Assembly: GCA_046583095.1 (NCBI GenBank) | Contig: JAYGDB010000013.1 | Location: 1-26,427, forward strand | Source of the DNA: JAJDAN01 sp046583095 | Lineage (GTDB): Bacteria > Myxococcota_A > UBA9160 > UBA4427 | Direction: 5' to 3' | DNA: 26,427 bases | In this document: positions 15,358 to 23,046 of the stretch, in pieces | Numbering within the stretch: the first letter of the stretch is position 1 | How the letters are laid out: each line of letters opens with the position of its first letter | Notes under the pieces: model-generated | The model's database searches: none | What the model was told of the DNA's origin: nothing | The model's input: the letters and a program-made list of their open reading frames with translations, nothing else | Made by a program: the position numbers and the translations under genes

Positions 15358-15372
15358 TTTGGGCACCCCAAA
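15358..15372. promoter_or_regulatory. Candidate operator TTTGGG-CAC-CCCAAA
   Basis: A perfect 6-3-6 inverted repeat in the moeA/ntrB divergent gap, lying at the expected start of the ntrB transcript and 40 bases ahead of its start codon. A protein bound here would block the proposed promoter. It could instead be a small hairpin; a T-run precedes it on the plus strand. Confidence 0.35.
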
Positions 15373-15412
15373 TCTTTGAAGTCCTGCAAGTTCCCGCGCG
15401 GAGAGACAAATC

Positions 15413-16489
15413 GTGCCTCGCCAGCTCCAGACGATCCTCGATGCCGTGTTAGACGGCGTGGTGGTACTCGACCGCTCTGCGCGGGTGGAGCTGCTGAACT
15501 CGGAAGCCTGCCGGATCCTGGAGAGTTCGTCCGAGGGCGCCTCGGGTGCCCCGCTCGAGAAGCTCCTGGGCCCGGGTCACGCGATCTCGATGGTGGCGCA
15601 ATCCGTCCTTCTGGATGGCCGCTCCGCGATCGCCGCCGAGGTCACCATCGAGCGGCGCTTCAGCACGGACGTGATCGCCGACGCGGCGGTGGCGCCGCTC
15701 TCCGAAGCAGACGGAGAGGTCGGCGGAGTCGTCATCGTCCTGAGGGATTGCACGATCCAGAACTCCCTTCGCGACGCCGCCGACGAGCAGGAGAAGCTCG
15801 CGTCTTATGGACACATCGCTGCCGGCATCGCCCACGAAGTGAAGAACCCCCTCAGCGGAATCCGGGGCGCCGCCGAACTGCTCGAGGCGCGAACCGCCGA
15901 CGAGCGCGCCCAGAAGACCGCCCGGCTGATCGTCCGCGAGGTCGACCGCATCAGCTCCCTGGTCGATGAGCTGATGGTGTTCGCGAAGGGCGAGGAGCTG
16001 GATCACCAGCTCACGAACATCCACCGGGTGCTCGACGCCGTGCTCGAGTTGATCGGGCTCGACCCGCTCTCCGAGAAGCTATCCGTCAATCGTGCCTACG
16101 ATCCTTCGATCCCCGAGCTGATGGCCGACGAGCGCCGTCTCACCCAAGTCTTCCTCAACCTGGCCCGCAACGCCCTCCAGGCGCTGGCCGGCGCGCCGGG
16201 CTCGTTGACGGTCCGCACCCGCATTTCGCTGGATCACCGCCTGCCGGGCACCGGCGGCCGGCCGCTCCCCACCGTCGTCATCGAGTTCATCGACAGCGGA
16301 CCCGGTATCTCCCAGGACGATCTGAGACGACTGGCAACTCCATTTTTCACCACCAAATCGAAGGGAACCGGGCTCGGCCTGGCCGTCGCGCGCCACTGGG
16401 CGTCGCAGCACGGTGGCGCCCTCGACATCCAGAGCACCGAGGGCAAGGGAACGACCGCCCGGGTCTCGCTACCCCTGCGACAGCATTGA
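15413..16489 (+). CDS. ntrB: two-component sensor histidine kinase, NtrB-like
   Basis: Cytoplasmic sensor kinase, 358 residues, no membrane helix. An N-terminal PAS-like region (about 1-125) is followed by the dimerisation/phosphoacceptor helix AAGIAHEVKNPLSGIRGAAELL with His141. The ATPase domain has the N box at about N253 (NLARNALQAL), G1 DSGPG (294-298), the F box FFTTK (311-315) and G2 GTGLGLA (318-324). This NtrB/GlnL architecture phosphorylates NtrC according to nitrogen status signalled by PII. GTG 15413 is preceded by GGAG at 15400-15403. It is followed after 10 bases by ntrC, the standard pairing. The usual glnA and glnB neighbours are not in the window, so the nitrogen role is by homology only. 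Confidence 0.9.
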   Translation: MPRQLQTILDAVLDGVVVLDRSARVELLNSEACRILESSSEGASGAPLEKLLGPGHAISMVAQSVLLDGRSAIAAEVTIERRFSTDVIADAAVAPLSEADGEVGGVVIVLRDCTIQNSLRDAADEQEKLASYGHIAAGIAHEVKNPLSGIRGAAELLEARTADERAQKTARLIVREVDRISSLVDELMVFAKGEELDHQLTNIHRVLDAVLELIGLDPLSEKLSVNRAYDPSIPELMADERRLTQVFLNLARNALQALAGAPGSLTVRTRISLDHRLPGTGGRPLPTVVIEFIDSGPGISQDDLRRLATPFFTTKSKGTGLGLAVARHWASQHGGALDIQSTEGKGTTARVSLPLRQH

Positions 16490-16499
16490 GATCCCAACG

Positions 16500-17951
16500 A
16501 TGACGACCGACATCGGCAAAGCGCACATCCTCATCGCAGATGACGAAGCCTCGATTCGCTTCGTGCTGCGCGAGGCGCTCGAGACCGCGGGCCACGAGAT
16601 CGACGAAGTAGAAACCGGGGACGCAGCTCTCGAGGCGCTGTCTCGCGGCGGTTACGACCTCGCGTTCCTCGACATTCGGATGCCGGGACCGAGCGGGCTC
16701 GATCTGCTCGACCAGATCAACGCGCTCGGGGTCGACACGTCTGCGGTCATCATCACCGCGCAGAACACGATGGACAACGCCGTCGAAGCGATGAAGCGCG
16801 GCGCCCTCGACTACCTGGTCAAGCCCTTCCCGTTGGCCACCGCTGTCACCCTGGCCGAGAAGGCGTTGCGAACGCGAGTGCTGCACGCCGAGGTACAGGA
16901 ACTGCGCCGCGAAGTCGGACGCTCGATGACACCCGGCGGCGAGCGCATCGTGGGCCGCAGCCCGGAGCTTCTCGAAATCTTCAAGACGATCGGCAAGGTG
17001 GCGCTCCACAACGTGCCGGTGCTGATCACCGGCGAGAGCGGTACCGGCAAGGAACTGGTCGCCCACGCGATCCACGCCGCGAGCCCACGGGCCGAGGAGC
17101 CCTTTGTGGTCGTGAACGCTGCCGCCATCCCCCGCGAGCTGCTCGAGACCGAGCTCTTCGGGCACGAGCGCGGCGCCTTCACGGGAGCCGTCGAAGCCAG
17201 AGCTGGGCGCTTCCGGGAAGCTTCCGGTGGCAGCCTCTTCCTCGACGAGATTGGCGACATGCCCATCGAGCTGCAAGCGAAGCTCTTGCGGGTTTTGCAG
17301 AACGGCGAGATCACGTCGGTCGGCGGAACCGAGGTGATCCACGTCGACGTGCGCATCATCGCCGCCACCCACCGCGATCTCGACGAGGAGCTCAAGCGCG
17401 GACGCTTCCGGGAAGACCTGCTCTATCGCCTGCGCGTCGTGCCGATCCACATCCCGCCGCTGCGCGAGCGTCCGGACGACGTCGCACTCCTCGCTCGAAC
17501 CTTCGTAACGCGCTATGCGGGCGAGCTCTCCGAAGGCCCCACCGACCTTGCCGACACGACGATCGATTGCCTGCTCGCTCACAACTGGCCTGGCAACGTC
17601 CGCGAGCTCGAGAACGCGATCAAGCGTGCGCTCGTCCTCCACGCGGGCGGCATCTTGTCTCCAGACGACTTCGACTTCCTCGCAGGCGGCTCCGGCGGCG
17701 AGGCCGGCAATGCCGAGAGCCTGGCACAGCTCGTCACCAGCGAGGTGAAGGCGGCTCTCGATGACACGGATCCGAGCGAGGTGTACCGGAAGATTCTCGA
17801 GCGTGTCGAACGCCCCCTGCTCGAGACGGTCCTCGCGCGGACCGGAGGCAACCAGATTCGCGCGGCGGCTCTGCTCGGCATCAACCGGAACACCCTGCGA
17901 AAGAAGATCAGCGAGCTCGACATTTCGGTCCCGACACGGTCACGGCCTTGA
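16500..17951 (+). CDS. ntrC: sigma54-dependent response regulator, NtrC-like
   Basis: 483-residue bacterial enhancer-binding protein that activates sigma54 promoters when phosphorylated. The receiver domain (1-120) has acidic D14/D15, phosphoacceptor D58 in FLDIRMPGPSG and K108 (LVKPF). The AAA+ domain has Walker A GESGTGKE (178-185), the sigma54-contacting GAFTGA loop (225-230) and Walker B GGSLFLDEIGD. The C-terminal Fis-type helix-turn-helix is GGNQIRAAALLGINRNTLRKKI. All key residues are present. ATG 16500 gives the usual NtrC N-terminus; upstream in-frame codons lie inside ntrB. The stop overlaps the TTG start of thiE (TTGA, 17948-17951), which ties a thiamine gene to this regulator. Confidence 0.94.
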   Translation: MTTDIGKAHILIADDEASIRFVLREALETAGHEIDEVETGDAALEALSRGGYDLAFLDIRMPGPSGLDLLDQINALGVDTSAVIITAQNTMDNAVEAMKRGALDYLVKPFPLATAVTLAEKALRTRVLHAEVQELRREVGRSMTPGGERIVGRSPELLEIFKTIGKVALHNVPVLITGESGTGKELVAHAIHAASPRAEEPFVVVNAAAIPRELLETELFGHERGAFTGAVEARAGRFREASGGSLFLDEIGDMPIELQAKLLRVLQNGEITSVGGTEVIHVDVRIIAATHRDLDEELKRGRFREDLLYRLRVVPIHIPPLRERPDDVALLARTFVTRYAGELSEGPTDLADTTIDCLLAHNWPGNVRELENAIKRALVLHAGGILSPDDFDFLAGGSGGEAGNAESLAQLVTSEVKAALDDTDPSEVYRKILERVERPLLETVLARTGGNQIRAAALLGINRNTLRKKISELDISVPTRSRP

Positions 17952-18592
17952 CGCTCGCAGCCCATGCCTTCGACGGACTGCACGTCCTCGCGGACGACGA
18001 TCCGCACTGGCCGGTCGGGCCCGTCGAACAGGCGAAGCACGCCTGCGCGGGGGGCGCATCGGTGGTGCAGCTGCGCGTCAAACACGCGACGGATCGCGAA
18101 GCTCTCGTGTGGGGGCGAGCGATCCGAGAACTGACCCGAAACGCCGGGATTCGCTTCGTGCTGAACGACCGCTTCGACCTCGCCCTCGCCTGCGGGGCAG
18201 ACGCCGTCCACCTGGGCCAGACGGATCTGCCACCCCAGGCACTGCCCGCCGCAGCTCGCAAGCGGCTCGCTGTCGGACGCTCTACCCACAACCTCGAGCA
18301 GGCTCGCGCTGCGCGCAGCGAGGCGATCGACTACGTGGCCTTCGGCCCGGTATTCGGAACGACGTCGAAGGCTTCGGCGTATTCTGCGCGCGGCACCGAA
18401 GCGCTTGCGCAGATCGTCGGCCTCGCGGCTCCACTCCCGGTCGTCGCGATCGGCGGCATCGACGCGTCCAACGTGGGCGAGATCGCGGCCACCGGCGCGG
18501 CGGGCGCCGCGGTGATCTCGGCCGTCGCGGCAGCAGCAGATCCGATGCGCGCAACGCGCGACCTGGTGCGTCGGATGAGTGACCGGGCATGA
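17948..18592 (+). CDS. thiE: thiamine-phosphate synthase
   Basis: Joins the pyrimidine (HMP-PP) and thiazole phosphate moieties to make thiamine monophosphate; cytoplasmic TIM barrel. 214 residues, normal length. Motifs: VVQLRVKHATDRE (about 39-51), LNDRFDLALACGADAVHLGQTDLP (72-95), VGRSTHNLEQA (109-119), YVAFGPVFGTTSK (129-141) and VVAIGGID for phosphate binding. TTG 17948 overlaps the ntrC stop, and its own stop overlaps the ATG of nupC (ATGA, 18589-18592). No other thi gene and no THI-box riboswitch is visible, so it is an orphan placed inside the ntr transcript. A TenI-type homologue is the alternative, but the intact HLGQ and PVF-TTSK motifs favour a true ThiE. Confidence 0.9.
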   Translation: MTLAAHAFDGLHVLADDDPHWPVGPVEQAKHACAGGASVVQLRVKHATDREALVWGRAIRELTRNAGIRFVLNDRFDLALACGADAVHLGQTDLPPQALPAAARKRLAVGRSTHNLEQARAARSEAIDYVAFGPVFGTTSKASAYSARGTEALAQIVGLAAPLPVVAIGGIDASNVGEIAATGAAGAAVISAVAAAADPMRATRDLVRRMSDRA

Positions 18593-19821
18593 GCGATCTC
18601 GACCTGCGGGCGGTCTCGGCGGTGGGGTTCTTCGTCATGATCGGCCTGGCCTGGGCGGCCTCTGCGGATCGCCGCGCGTTTCCGCTACGCGCGGTGCTGT
18701 GGGGAATCGGACTCCAATTCGCACTCGCCGTCATCCTGCTGCGCACGCAGGTCGGGCACGGCTTCTTCGGCGCCGTCAACACGGGCGTGAATCGATTTCT
18801 CCTGTACGCCAACGAGGGGACGCGCTTCGTGTTCGGCCCCCTGATGGATACGGGCTTCTCGTTCGCGCTGAACGTGCTGCCGCTCATCATCTTCATGGGC
18901 AGCTTCTTCGCGGTGCTGTATCACCTCGGGGTGGTGCAGCGCGTCGTCGGGGTCCTCGCCTGGCTGCTGGCACGAACGATGCGACTCTCGGGCGCCGAGA
19001 GCCTGGCCGCGGTCGCGAACATCTTCGTGGGCATGATCGAATCGAGCCTGGTCGTGAAGCCGTACCTCGCGCGAATGACCCAGTCGGAACTCTTCAGCCT
19101 CATGAGCCTCGGGATGGCGACCGTGGCCGGCTCGGTGCTCCTCTCCTATGTGAGCATCCTCGGCGGCGGCGACTTCGCGGGCCACCTCGTGACCGCTAGC
19201 CTGCTGTCAGCGCCTGCGGGCCTGCTGGTCGCGAAGGTCATGCTGCCCGAGAAGGAGCGTCCGGTGACCGCTCAGACCGTGGGCACCTGGATCGAGACCG
19301 ATTCGGTGAACGTGATCGACGCGGCGGCGACCGGCGCCCTCAATGGCCTGCGCCTCGCCGCCTATGTGGGCACGATGCTGGTGGCCTTCGTGGCACTCAT
19401 CGCCTTGTCGAACGACGTGCTCGCTTCTCTCGGTGGGCTCGCGGGCGTTCCCGATCTCACCTTGCAGAAGATCCTCGGCTGGCTGCTGGCGCCGTTCGCC
19501 TGGCTGATGGGGATTCCGTGGGAGGATGCCCGCTCCGTCGGATCGATGCTGGGCATGAAGACCATCCTCAACGAGTTCTTCGCCTACCAGGAACTGGGGC
19601 GCGCCATCCAAGCCGGCGAGATCAGTGAGCGCGCGGCGATCGTGGCCTCATACGCACTGTGCGGCTTTGCGAACCTCGGGTCGCTGGCGATCCTGCTGGG
19701 TGGGATCGGTGGCATCGCGCCGGAGCGGCGGCAGGACGTCGCGCGACTTGGCATGCGCGCGATCCTCGCGGGAACCCTCGCCACCATGATGACCGGATGC
19801 ATGGCCGGCATGCTCCTGTAA
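18589..19821 (+). CDS. nupC: concentrative nucleoside transporter, CNT/NupC family
   Basis: Cation-coupled nucleoside uptake permease of the inner membrane; 410 residues, typical of bacterial NupC. The CNT signature is clear: NIFVGMIESSLVVKPYLARMTQSELFSLMSLGMATVAGSV, given here only as a position (about bases 19018-19137), plus MLGMKTILNEFFAYQELG and the C-terminal CGFANLGSLAILLGGIGGIAPER. Eight to ten hydrophobic segments are seen. ATG 18589 overlaps the thiE stop, so it is expressed from the ntr-thiE transcript. Its position fits use of nucleosides as a nitrogen source under NtrC control, but that is inference. The exact substrate (pyrimidine or purine nucleoside) is not readable from the sequence. 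Confidence 0.93.
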   Translation: MSDLDLRAVSAVGFFVMIGLAWAASADRRAFPLRAVLWGIGLQFALAVILLRTQVGHGFFGAVNTGVNRFLLYANEGTRFVFGPLMDTGFSFALNVLPLIIFMGSFFAVLYHLGVVQRVVGVLAWLLARTMRLSGAESLAAVANIFVGMIESSLVVKPYLARMTQSELFSLMSLGMATVAGSVLLSYVSILGGGDFAGHLVTASLLSAPAGLLVAKVMLPEKERPVTAQTVGTWIETDSVNVIDAAATGALNGLRLAAYVGTMLVAFVALIALSNDVLASLGGLAGVPDLTLQKILGWLLAPFAWLMGIPWEDARSVGSMLGMKTILNEFFAYQELGRAIQAGEISERAAIVASYALCGFANLGSLAILLGGIGGIAPERRQDVARLGMRAILAGTLATMMTGCMAGMLL

Positions 19822-19846
19822 CCGATGCACCCCCGCCGGAGAGGGG

Positions 19847-19875
19847 TTGCAATCCGATGCGGCTTCCGATCCAAT
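19847..19875 (+). promoter_or_regulatory. Candidate promoter of the SCP2 gene
   Basis: TTGCAA (19847-19852) and TCCAAT (19870-19875) are 17 bases apart, each four of six to consensus, and lie 58 bases ahead of the SCP2 start. They sit in a 111-base gap with no terminator visible after nupC, so readthrough is also possible. Confidence 0.3.
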
Positions 19876-19932
19876 TGCCCGCCTAGCCCACTGCGGGCGC
19901 AACCCCCAGCGACGCACGATCAAGGAGCACCC

Positions 19933-20322
19933 ATGGCGCAAGCTTTCCTGTCGGATGGATGGTTCGACGAGGCCGAGAAGATTCGAGCGGAGATCGACCC
20001 CGAGGTTCCCGAGGCAGTCCAGGGCCTCGTCATCAACCTGCTGGTGAAGGACGGACCCGACGGCGACATCGAGGCGAAGATGGAGGCAGGCCGCTTCGTG
20101 AAGGGGATGGCCGATGAGGCGCCCACGAAGCTCACCGTGCCCTACGACATCGCCAAGAAGATGTTCATCGAGCAAGATCCGCAGGCTTCCATGCAGGCCT
20201 TCATGAGCGGTCAGATCCAAGTCGAAGGCGACATGACGAAGATCATGGCGATGCAGGCCGCCGGGCAGCCGAGCGAGAAGGCCCTCGAGGTGCAGAAGCG
20301 CATCTCCGAAATGACCGAGTAG
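19933..20322 (+). CDS. stand-alone SCP2 sterol-carrier-domain protein
   Basis: 129-residue soluble protein that is essentially one SCP2 domain. The fold binds sterols, fatty acyl-CoA or other hydrophobic ligands in a tunnel. The C-terminal half carries the recognisable SCP2 sequence: AFMSGQIQVEGDMTKIMAMQA, cited by position at about residues 95-115, the part that follows the lipid-tunnel strands. ATG 19933 is well supported by AAGGAG (19922-19927) five bases upstream; the frame is open further upstream without such a site. Single-domain SCP2 proteins are common in bacteria that handle hydrophobic compounds. It is convergent with the M48 gene, 20 bases apart. Ligand and partner are unknown. 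Confidence 0.85.
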   Translation: MAQAFLSDGWFDEAEKIRAEIDPEVPEAVQGLVINLLVKDGPDGDIEAKMEAGRFVKGMADEAPTKLTVPYDIAKKMFIEQDPQASMQAFMSGQIQVEGDMTKIMAMQAAGQPSEKALEVQKRISEMTE

Positions 20323-20342
20323 CGCTGCCTCTCGCCCCCTTA

Positions 20343-22277
20343 TTAAGCGGAAGCGATCAAGGCTTGCCCAGGTAGAAGCGGCGGCATCGGACAGCCGAGC
20401 GAATCGGCGGTCGCCCGCATCAGTTCCGCCTCGATGGGTGTGATCTTTCCGTCCGCCTGGATGCAGTCAGCAGCAGCGTGAACGATCGCGCGCTTGAGCT
20501 TCGGTGCGGCCGCCGCGATCCGGTCGAGAGAGCGATCGATCTGGATGAGGCCCGCATCCTCGGGCGCGAGCAACCCCTGTGGCGGAAGCTGCAGCCGCTG
20601 CGCGCCGAGCGCGAACGAACGCTGCGTCTGTTCCGGGCTGCCGCGACCCGCGTGGGCGAGTGCAGACAGCAACACGCGGCAGGCGTTCTCGAGCGGGCGC
20701 AGCGAGCGATAGCGAACCCGCAGGGGCGCGGCTGGAGCAAACGTGGGACGCAGGTGCTGCACCAGCAGCCGCTGCAGCGTCCACTCGAAGAGGTCGAGCC
20801 TCTCGTCGGCCTCGACGAGCACGCGCAGATTGCGACAGAACACCTCGTACTGGGCGGGCGACAGCTCGCGCAGTGCAGGCAGGGTCGTGTCCACGAGCGG
20901 GAGCCGCAACGCCGGGTCGAGCGCATCGACCTGGGAGAGCAGTTGCTGCGTTTCGCTGTAGACGCCGGGATCCGCGTGCCGGGCGAGTTCGCCGAGCTGG
21001 ACGGTCCGAACTTCGGCGTCGGAGTGGATCAGTAACGCGTAGACGAGGGCGCGAGCCCCGTAGGCGTCGTGCGCGGCATCGCGCAAGCTCGCAGGCATTC
21101 CGGTCAGGATCGTCTTCGCGTGCTCGAGATGCTGCAGGCTCGGCTGGCCGATGTGCTCGACGCCCGTGGCCCCGGCTTCAACCGCGCCAGCGAAGCCGGC
21201 GGCGAGCGGCGATTCCGCGCCCTCGGCGGAAGCAGCCGTGGCCTCTGCGGCCAGGCTACCGCTCCAGGAGGGATCCAGCCGCGTGATGCGCTCGGCGAGC
21301 GGCGGGTGCGTCGAGAAGAGCGCGTTGAATCCGCTCGTCGCGCGGCCGAAGAACATGTGACTCGCTTCGGGAGCCGCCGGGCTCTGGATCTCGGATCCCT
21401 CGGTCGCGCGTCCGATTCGCTTCAGCGCCCCCGCGATTCCGCCCGGGTTCCGGGTGAACTGGACCGAGGACGCATCGGCCAAGAACTCGCGTTGGCGGCT
21501 GACCGAGGCCTTGATCAGATTTCCGAACAGCGTGCCCACGAAGCCGATCAGCATCAGGCCCCCGCCCACGACCACGAGAGCCGTACCGGAGTTGTCGCGT
21601 CCCGAGCGCCCGCGGCCGCCTCCGGCAAACAGCGAGGAGCGCAGCAGGAAATACCCGATGATGCCGAGCAACAGGATGCCGTGCAGCACGCCCATCAAGC
21701 GTAGGTTGAGCCGCATGTCGCCATTCAGGATGTGGCTGAACTCGTGGGCGATCACGCCCTGCAACTCGTCGCGTGGCAGTTGCTCGACACACCCGCGCGT
21801 GACGCCGATCACCGCGTCATCGACCGTGAACCCAGCCGCGAAGGCATTGATCCCGGACTCCTGTTCGAGCAGGTAGACGGGCGGGCTGGCCGTGCCTGAG
21901 GCGATGGCCATTTCCTCGACCACGTTCAGGAGCTTACGCTCCAGTGGGTCGCTCGAGTTCGCGTGGACCAGGCGGCCTCCGAGAGACTCGGCCACGAAGC
22001 TGCCGCCGGCTCGAAGCTGCGCGAGCTTGTACAGCGTCCCACCGCCCACGACCAGCAGCGTCGCGAACGAAACCTGAGCGAGCAGCTCCGGGTTCCACCA
22101 AAGCAGCTCAAACTGCGGATCGCCCGTGTAGGAGTCCTGGCCCTGGTAGCCAAACACGACGACGGCCAGCGCGTAGAGCGAGACGCAGATCGCGATCACG
22201 GCCAGCACGAAGAGCAGGATCAGGCGTCCCGTGTTTCGCCGCGCGTCATCCTGGAGTTCGAAGAAGTCCGTCGCCAC
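20343..22277 (-). CDS. membrane-bound M48 (HtpX/Ste24-like) zinc metalloprotease
   Basis: 644-residue integral membrane protease. Two N-terminal helices (about 18-43 and 66-85) precede the zinc motif HEFSH (178-182); the third ligand is Glu264 in REFLADASS. Two more hydrophobic segments lie at about 196-213 and 232-256. HPPLAERI (324-331) ends the M48 catalytic unit. HtpX normally stops near 290-330 residues, so this protein has about 300 extra cytoplasmic residues. Their tail (ADGKITPIEAELMRATADSLGCP) resembles the acidic-helix segment of TerB-like domains. GTG 22277 lies 10 bases after the lemA stop; the lemA-M48 pairing is recurrent in bacteria. It probably takes part in membrane-protein quality control, but substrates are unknown. 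Confidence 0.9.
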   Translation of the reverse strand: MATDFFELQDDARRNTGRLILLFVLAVIAICVSLYALAVVVFGYQGQDSYTGDPQFELLWWNPELLAQVSFATLLVVGGGTLYKLAQLRAGGSFVAESLGGRLVHANSSDPLERKLLNVVEEMAIASGTASPPVYLLEQESGINAFAAGFTVDDAVIGVTRGCVEQLPRDELQGVIAHEFSHILNGDMRLNLRLMGVLHGILLLGIIGYFLLRSSLFAGGGRGRSGRDNSGTALVVVGGGLMLIGFVGTLFGNLIKASVSRQREFLADASSVQFTRNPGGIAGALKRIGRATEGSEIQSPAAPEASHMFFGRATSGFNALFSTHPPLAERITRLDPSWSGSLAAEATAASAEGAESPLAAGFAGAVEAGATGVEHIGQPSLQHLEHAKTILTGMPASLRDAAHDAYGARALVYALLIHSDAEVRTVQLGELARHADPGVYSETQQLLSQVDALDPALRLPLVDTTLPALRELSPAQYEVFCRNLRVLVEADERLDLFEWTLQRLLVQHLRPTFAPAAPLRVRYRSLRPLENACRVLLSALAHAGRGSPEQTQRSFALGAQRLQLPPQGLLAPEDAGLIQIDRSLDRIAAAAPKLKRAIVHAAADCIQADGKITPIEAELMRATADSLGCPMPPLLPGQALIASA

Positions 22278-22287
22278 AGCCCGCTAC

Positions 22288-22881
22288 TCAGAAGGAAACC
22301 TGAGGAGCCTCCTGGATCGCCTCCCGGTCCTCGAATTCGAGCAGACTCGCGTCTTCCGCGTGGCCGAAGGTTCCCGCCAGAGCCACTGCGGGGAAGCTCT
22401 GCCGATAGCTGTTGTAGGCGGTGACGGAATCGTTGAAGGCCTGCCGCGAGAACGCGACCTTGTTCTCGGTCGAGGTCAACTCCTCGGAAAGCTGCATCAT
22501 GTTCTGGTTCGCCTTGAGGTCTGGATAGGACTCGGCGAGTGCCATCAGGCGTCCCATGGCGCCCGAGAGCGCGCCCTCGGCGCCTGCGAGTTCGCTCATC
22601 GCAGCCGGGTTGCCCGGATCGCCCGCCGCGCGCGCCAGCCCGCTCACCGCCTGGTTGCGAGCCTGGACGACTTCTTCGAGGGTCTCGCGTTCGTGCTCCA
22701 TGTAGCCCTTGGCGGTCTCGACGAGGTTCGGGATCAGGTCGTAGCGGCGCTTCAGCTGCACCTCGATCTGGGCAAACGCGTTCTGGTAGCGGTTCTTGAG
22801 TCGCACCAGGCTGTTGTAGATGCCCACCGCCCAGACGACGAGAACGACCAGGACTCCGAGCACGACGAGAAGTTCGATCAC
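22288..22881 (-). CDS. lemA: LemA family protein
   Basis: 197 residues with one N-terminal membrane helix (about 3-23), then helical, coiled-coil-rich sequence. The family signature is NRYQNAFAQIEVQLKRRYDL followed by IPNLVETAKGYMEHE, and the C-terminal part has the usual NSYRQSFPAV segment. LemA proteins are anchored with most of the chain outside or in the periplasm; their biochemical role is not established, but they recur beside M48 proteases, as here. GTG 22881 is fixed by GGAGG (complement of 22888-22892) six bases upstream. It is the first gene of a two-gene minus-strand operon and diverges from the NMO-like gene. Confidence 0.93.
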   Translation of the reverse strand: MIELLVVLGVLVVLVVWAVGIYNSLVRLKNRYQNAFAQIEVQLKRRYDLIPNLVETAKGYMEHERETLEEVVQARNQAVSGLARAAGDPGNPAAMSELAGAEGALSGAMGRLMALAESYPDLKANQNMMQLSEELTSTENKVAFSRQAFNDSVTAYNSYRQSFPAVALAGTFGHAEDASLLEFEDREAIQEAPQVSF

Positions 22882-22909
22882 GGGTTACCTCCAACTCGCG
22901 GATGGCGCG

Positions 22910-22915
22910 AGTATA
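22910..22915 (-). promoter_or_regulatory. Candidate -10 box of the lemA operon
   Basis: TATACT on the minus strand lies 29 bases ahead of the lemA GTG, which would give a leader of about 22 bases containing GGAGG. There is no recognisable -35 box at the expected distance, so this is a weak call. Confidence 0.35.
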
Positions 22916-23046
22916 AGACATGCCCCGCCCAGACGCGCTGGCGCGACACGCGCAGAGCCAGGCTGCCGGCTTCGAGCGGGATCTCCATGCGGGCGGGGAG
23001 TCTACTGGAGTCGCTACCCTGCGCGTCCGGCTTTCAGGAGGAGCAG

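Noticed and set aside
15279..15412. Sigma54 promoter or molybdenum-cofactor riboswitch between moeA and ntrB
   Set aside because: No GG-N10-GC element with consensus context and no recognisable riboswitch core in 134 bases.
16347..17642. 431-residue minus-strand frame opposite ntrC
   Set aside because: Shadow of ntrC; no motif, no ribosome-binding site.
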